Below are positions 60,715 through 64,000 of a stretch of DNA of 64,000 bases, in pieces. Source of the DNA: Paenibacillus sp. XY044 (GTDB lineage: Bacteria; Bacillota; Bacilli; Paenibacillales; Paenibacillaceae); NCBI RefSeq assembly GCF_002257645.1, contig NZ_NQMO01000003.1, positions 124,001 to 188,000 of the forward strand, written 5' to 3'. The notes under the pieces were generated by a model that ran no database searches, was not told where the DNA came from, and worked only from the letters and a program-made list of their open reading frames with translations. The position numbers and the translations under genes are program-made. Numbering within the stretch: position 1 is the first letter of the stretch; every line of letters starts with the position of its first letter.

Positions 60715-61691
60715 GCTTAAGCAAAGGAATCGTCCGAATTGCGCTGCTGCTTGCGGTCGTGCTCTTTACCGGTTCTTGTTCCTCGTCGCCACCGAATCTT
60801 CGTGCTTCCGGCAAACCGCGGACCATCGACATGATCGTAAAGATGAATCACGGCGACTATTGGAACACGGTGAAAATGGGCGCCGAGGTGGCGGCCAAAG
60901 AATTCAACGTGAAGCTGACGTTTAAAGCTCCTGACAACGAAAGCGATATCGACGGGCAAATTCGGCTGATGGATCAATCTATTCAAAACAAGGCGGATGC
61001 CATCATTCTGTCCGCGAGCGATTACATGAAGCTGGCGCAGGTGACCGATCGCGCTGCCTATTATAAAATCCCGGTCATCTCGATGGATTCCGAGGTTGCA
61101 TCGGCCCGGGTCAAAACGTTCGTGGGCACGAACAACTACGAAGCTGGCCAGAAGGCCGCGGAGCGGATGGTCGCCCTGACCGGAACGAACAGCCGCATCG
61201 GCGTGATGAATTTTGTCCAAGGTTCCAAAAACGGCGATGAACGGGAAGAGGGCTTTATGGATTATGTCGCGCGGTTTCCCGGGGTTCAGGTCGTGGCCGT
61301 GGAATACTGCCAGTCCAATGAGCAGCTGGCGCGCGAGCTCACCCGCAAAATGCTGAACGAGCATCCTGATTTGAACGGGATCGTGGCGCTCAACGAAGTG
61401 GCGTCCATCGGTACGGGAGAAGAGATGCAGAAGCTCGGGGCCGGCGGACGCGTGAAGCTGATCACATTCGACAGCCCGGCGAAAGTGATGGAGCTGCTGC
61501 AGGAGGGGATCGTGCAGGCAACGGTCATCCAGAATCCGTTTAACAATGGTTATTTGGCCGTACAACACGCTGTTGAAGCGATGGAGGGACTTGATGTCCC
61601 CGAGCGCGTCGATACCAAGTCCAAAATCATCGATCTCGACAATATGCTCTGGCCGGAAAATCAGAAGCAGCTGTTCCCGTTTGTCAGATAG
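60711..61691 (+). CDS. Sugar-binding lipoprotein (periplasmic-binding-protein type)
   Basis: This 326-residue lipoprotein has signal peptide and lipobox LFTGSC (Cys at about 23), then the two-lobed fold of ribose/galactose-type binding proteins (IDMIVKMNHGDYWNTVKMGA; IILSASDYMKLAQVTD; VGTNNYEAGQKAAERM; GIVALNEVASIGTGEEM). It overlaps the kinase stop by 4 nt. No permease or ATPase gene is next to it, so it may deliver a ligand signal to the kinase rather than feed a transporter. The next gene is on the opposite strand. Confidence 0.88.
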   Translation: MSLSKGIVRIALLLAVVLFTGSCSSSPPNLRASGKPRTIDMIVKMNHGDYWNTVKMGAEVAAKEFNVKLTFKAPDNESDIDGQIRLMDQSIQNKADAIILSASDYMKLAQVTDRAAYYKIPVISMDSEVASARVKTFVGTNNYEAGQKAAERMVALTGTNSRIGVMNFVQGSKNGDEREEGFMDYVARFPGVQVVAVEYCQSNEQLARELTRKMLNEHPDLNGIVALNEVASIGTGEEMQKLGAGGRVKLITFDSPAKVMELLQEGIVQATVIQNPFNNGYLAVQHAVEAMEGLDVPERVDTKSKIIDLDNMLWPENQKQLFPFVR

Positions 61692-62787
61692 GCTTATTTT
61701 TATGCTTTACTTTTAAGGATCGGATTTTGTAGACGAACAAATAGTATATCGGCAGGAGCTCAATGGAGAGCACAAAGGCCAAGACGGCGTATGTTCTTGT
61801 ATCGACTTCGTAATTCGTGGTATGGCCTGCATATTGCATGGCAAATGTACCGGAAATGCTGCCCAGCAAAAAGACGGTTCGGCGGCGGTCGCTAAAACCA
61901 ACCAGCTTGGATAGACAAACGGATGCGACGTAGAGCAGAAAAGAGCTTCTAATAAACATGGTGGATGACCAAAACGCGATTAGAAACGGATCGAGATTGT
62001 CCAGGAAGTCACCGTATCTCGCAACCCGTACGACCTCCAGAATGGGATAACGAAGCTGTTGTCCCAGGTATGGACCGAAATTGATCAAGCAAATTAACCA
62101 GAACAACGATATAAATACGATGGTCGATATAAGGGACATCAGCAGTCCTCTGAACAATTTTTTGCCAAATGTGACAAACGGGGCAGTGAACAGAAAAAAG
62201 ATCCATTCGGAGAACCAGGCCAATGCGGAAAAAGAATCGAGGACTCCTCTTTTTAGATCATGATGGGTTAGCAAGGCCATCATCATGCCGGCATTAGACG
62301 AAGTAATCATCATCGGCGAGGTGACCAGAGAACTAAAGAGAATGACGAGAAAGATCCCTTCTCCCATATAAATAATCGCTTCCAGGCCGGTGCGGGTGCT
62401 TAGGGAAATGCAGAGGACCGTTAGCGACATAATGAGCCACATCGGCGTTTCCACCAAATACATGGAGCCGATAAAGGTAGAAAAGTTGGTCACATCAAGG
62501 GAAATGAGATAGATACTTAACAGGAGAACGAGGAGTAAAAAGACGTTATGCATCTGTTTCCCTAAAATACGACTTCCAAATTCAACCCATGACGATTCCG
62601 GATGGATCTGTCCCAGTTTTACGGTTAAATAAAGAAGCAGCGAACTAAGCAGACAGGCTCCGAGCAGCGTAATCCAGCCCTGATACGTGCTCAGCTTCAT
62701 AAGGCGTCCGACGAAAAAGACCAGCGGCTCGGAAACCAAATATACAAAGGCGAAACGGGAAATCTGGCCTGCCGTGAATTTCATCAT
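61684..62787 (-). CDS. Spore germination receptor subunit B (GerB/GerKB family permease)
   Basis: This 367-residue integral membrane protein has about ten hydrophobic segments and the APC-type fold of spore germination permeases (MKFTAGQISRFAFVYLVSEP at the start; LSTYQGWITLLGACLLSSLL; LRYPILEVVRVARYGDFLDNLD). The B subunit of Ger receptors sits in the spore inner membrane and is thought to bind the germinant. GGAGG lies six bases before ATG 62787. It overlaps the end of the sugar-binding lipoprotein gene on the other strand by 8 nt and is the last gene of a minus-strand ger operon. Confidence 0.9.
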   Translation of the reverse strand: MMKFTAGQISRFAFVYLVSEPLVFFVGRLMKLSTYQGWITLLGACLLSSLLLYLTVKLGQIHPESSWVEFGSRILGKQMHNVFLLLVLLLSIYLISLDVTNFSTFIGSMYLVETPMWLIMSLTVLCISLSTRTGLEAIIYMGEGIFLVILFSSLVTSPMMITSSNAGMMMALLTHHDLKRGVLDSFSALAWFSEWIFFLFTAPFVTFGKKLFRGLLMSLISTIVFISLFWLICLINFGPYLGQQLRYPILEVVRVARYGDFLDNLDPFLIAFWSSTMFIRSSFLLYVASVCLSKLVGFSDRRRTVFLLGSISGTFAMQYAGHTTNYEVDTRTYAVLAFVLSIELLPIYYLFVYKIRSLKVKHKNKPI

Positions 62788-62805
62788 CGTCGTCCTCCGT
62801 CATGT

Positions 62806-63021
62806 TTATGTCGGTTTTAAAAGCGTGTCAACCCAACCAAAGGCGTACACGATAAAATCGTTGGGTGCTGGCCACCATTGGAAGCTGTAGGCCATCACTT
62901 CCCACAGCGATGCGCCGATCACAAGTGAAAGCAGGGTCCATTTATCTTTTTTGCTCTGCTGCCTGAACCTGAACCATTCAAACATCGAAACCGCGCAGAA
63001 AACGATGATAAAGAACAACAT
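62806..63021 (-). CDS. Small two-helix membrane protein of the ger operon
   Basis: This 71-residue protein has two membrane segments (about 1-14, LFFIIVFCAVSMF; and 29-48, LLSLVIGASLWEVMAYSFQW). AGAGGTG lies just before its ATG. It sits between gerC and gerB with short gaps. Position and topology resemble the small GerD/GerW-independent 'D-type' accessory proteins sometimes found in ger receptor operons, but I cannot assign a family. Confidence 0.65.
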   Translation of the reverse strand: MLFFIIVFCAVSMFEWFRFRQQSKKDKWTLLSLVIGASLWEVMAYSFQWWPAPNDFIVYAFGWVDTLLKPT

Positions 63022-63065
63022 GACGCACCTCTTCTACAGTAAAAGTAGCTCGCAGTTTGGGGCTG

Positions 63066-64000
63066 CTAAGTGGGACCGCCCGACTGTGATCCAAAATATT
63101 CGAGCTTGATGTCGGGATGAATTTCATAACGGAGCTTGGTGTGAACATATTTTCTCCATTCGGGCCTGAGTCTCTCCCATACCGTTGGATATCTCCATTC
63201 CAAATGATAGCCGAAGTGCAGGATGTCAGCGCTATTATCCATGGCAAAATCAATGGCCTTGCTCAAATCCGCTTTGATTTTGCCGTCCATGGCCTGTTTG
63301 ACTTCCCTCGATTTTTGTTTGCTGTAACCCTTGGATAACGGACTGATGGAATTCAGTTCCGCGCTCCCCCCCAAATTGATGATAAACACAGGTTCACCGG
63401 CCGACATAACCGGCGTAATGCTGGATTTAAGATTGAGGATCGTCGCACTGACTTTTTCGTCATTTTCGATGGTCATATCCATCCGGCGAAGCCTTCCCCT
63501 CGCCCATGCAATCGCCCGCGCTTGTTCAATATTCAACGAGCCGACCATTTTTTTGTTAGAAAAGATGGCGGCGCCCTTAATTCCTGCCCATTCAGCGGTC
63601 TTGCCTTTTTCGCTGATGAGCGGGATCTCCCCCATGACCAGTTCCGTTACGGCGTCGTCTTGTTTGGCCAGAACGGACATGGAGAATGTCCTTACGTCCG
63701 TATCCATCAGCTTTCCCGCAGTGGAAAAATCGGTCAGCACTTCGGTGGGGGATTTCTCATATACCGGCGTTAATTTCGTTACATCCTTTGCCTTCCCAGG
63801 TGCGACCAGCAAATAACTGCTTAAGTGAAACAGCGGTTCCCGGTTGGTCCAAGCAAGAAGGGAATCAATCCCATCCTGAGCGTATTCCTTTCCGATGACT
63901 ACAACCCGTGTATGTCCCCATGAAAGGTCACGTGTGAGATCTAGCTGGATCGCGTTAACGGCATCCGTTATCGTTCTTCCTGATTTGGAGATGACAGCAA
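63066..64000 (-). CDS. Ger(x)C family germination lipoprotein (partial at right edge)
   Basis: At least 311 residues are open to the window edge; the signal peptide and lipid Cys lie beyond it. The visible N-terminal part reads SKSGRTITDAVNAIQ, then LTRDLSWGHTRVVVIGKEYA, then GIDSLLAWTNREPLF, which are typical of Ger(x)C. The C-terminal domain contains INLGGSAELN and WERLRPEWRKYV with the usual ending. GerC is the lipoprotein subunit of nutrient germination receptors. The first ATG in frame within the window (63812) is internal and not the true start. gerA is probably further upstream on the minus strand. Confidence 0.9.
   Translation of the reverse strand, partial: AVISKSGRTITDAVNAIQLDLTRDLSWGHTRVVVIGKEYAQDGIDSLLAWTNREPLFHLSSYLLVAPGKAKDVTKLTPVYEKSPTEVLTDFSTAGKLMDTDVRTFSMSVLAKQDDAVTELVMGEIPLISEKGKTAEWAGIKGAAIFSNKKMVGSLNIEQARAIAWARGRLRRMDMTIENDEKVSATILNLKSSITPVMSAGEPVFIINLGGSAELNSISPLSKGYSKQKSREVKQAMDGKIKADLSKAIDFAMDNSADILHFGYHLEWRYPTVWERLRPEWRKYVHTKLRYEIHPDIKLEYFGSQSGGPT

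Overview
The window looks like chromosomal DNA from a spore-forming, moderately GC-rich Firmicute of the Paenibacillus type. The evidence is bacillithiol genes, Ger(x)-type germination genes, GerMN lipoproteins, S-layer homology domains, a two-headed bacterial dynamin, a YesM/YesN-type sensor pair, a T-box leader, AGGAGG-like ribosome binding sites, and frequent TTG/GTG starts. I saw no rRNA or tRNA genes, insertion sequences, phage genes or CRISPR arrays.

Bases 1-20140 hold a housekeeping block whose order resembles the Bacillus subtilis mgsA-bshB1-bshA-cca-birA-panBCD-dinG-(ypmB)-asnS-dnaD region. Here rex, a methylthioadenosine deaminase gene, an FtsH-like AAA protease with a small membrane partner, a 3-hydroxyacyl-CoA dehydrogenase and acetate kinase are interleaved. 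A terminator-bearing leader precedes panB, and a structured leader precedes the FtsH-like pair.

Bases 20256-26150 carry an SDR-family protein, an ECF sigma/anti-sigma operon with a triple-repeat membrane protein, a phosphotransferase, a small membrane protein and a lipoprotein. Bases 26303-34751 hold methionine-salvage genes (mtnB, mtnX, mtnW, then mtnE and divergent mtnU). They are split by a complete proline pathway (proC, proA, proB) under a proline T-box leader, all on the minus strand, so mtnWXB lie downstream of the proline switch.

Bases 34855-38016 carry a LysR regulator divergent from leuCD. Bases 38314-45916 form a cell-surface block: a tandem duplication of an amidase plus GerMN-lipoprotein unit, then a 911-residue S-layer-homology protein. 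After this come nth, a small unknown protein, a dynamin-like protein, a heterodimeric ABC exporter, purT and an acetyltransferase.

Bases 57248-61691 encode a response regulator, a sensor kinase and a sugar-binding lipoprotein, overlapping at each junction and preceded by a good promoter and a cre-like site. The right edge holds a minus-strand germination-receptor operon (gerC partial, small membrane protein, gerB).
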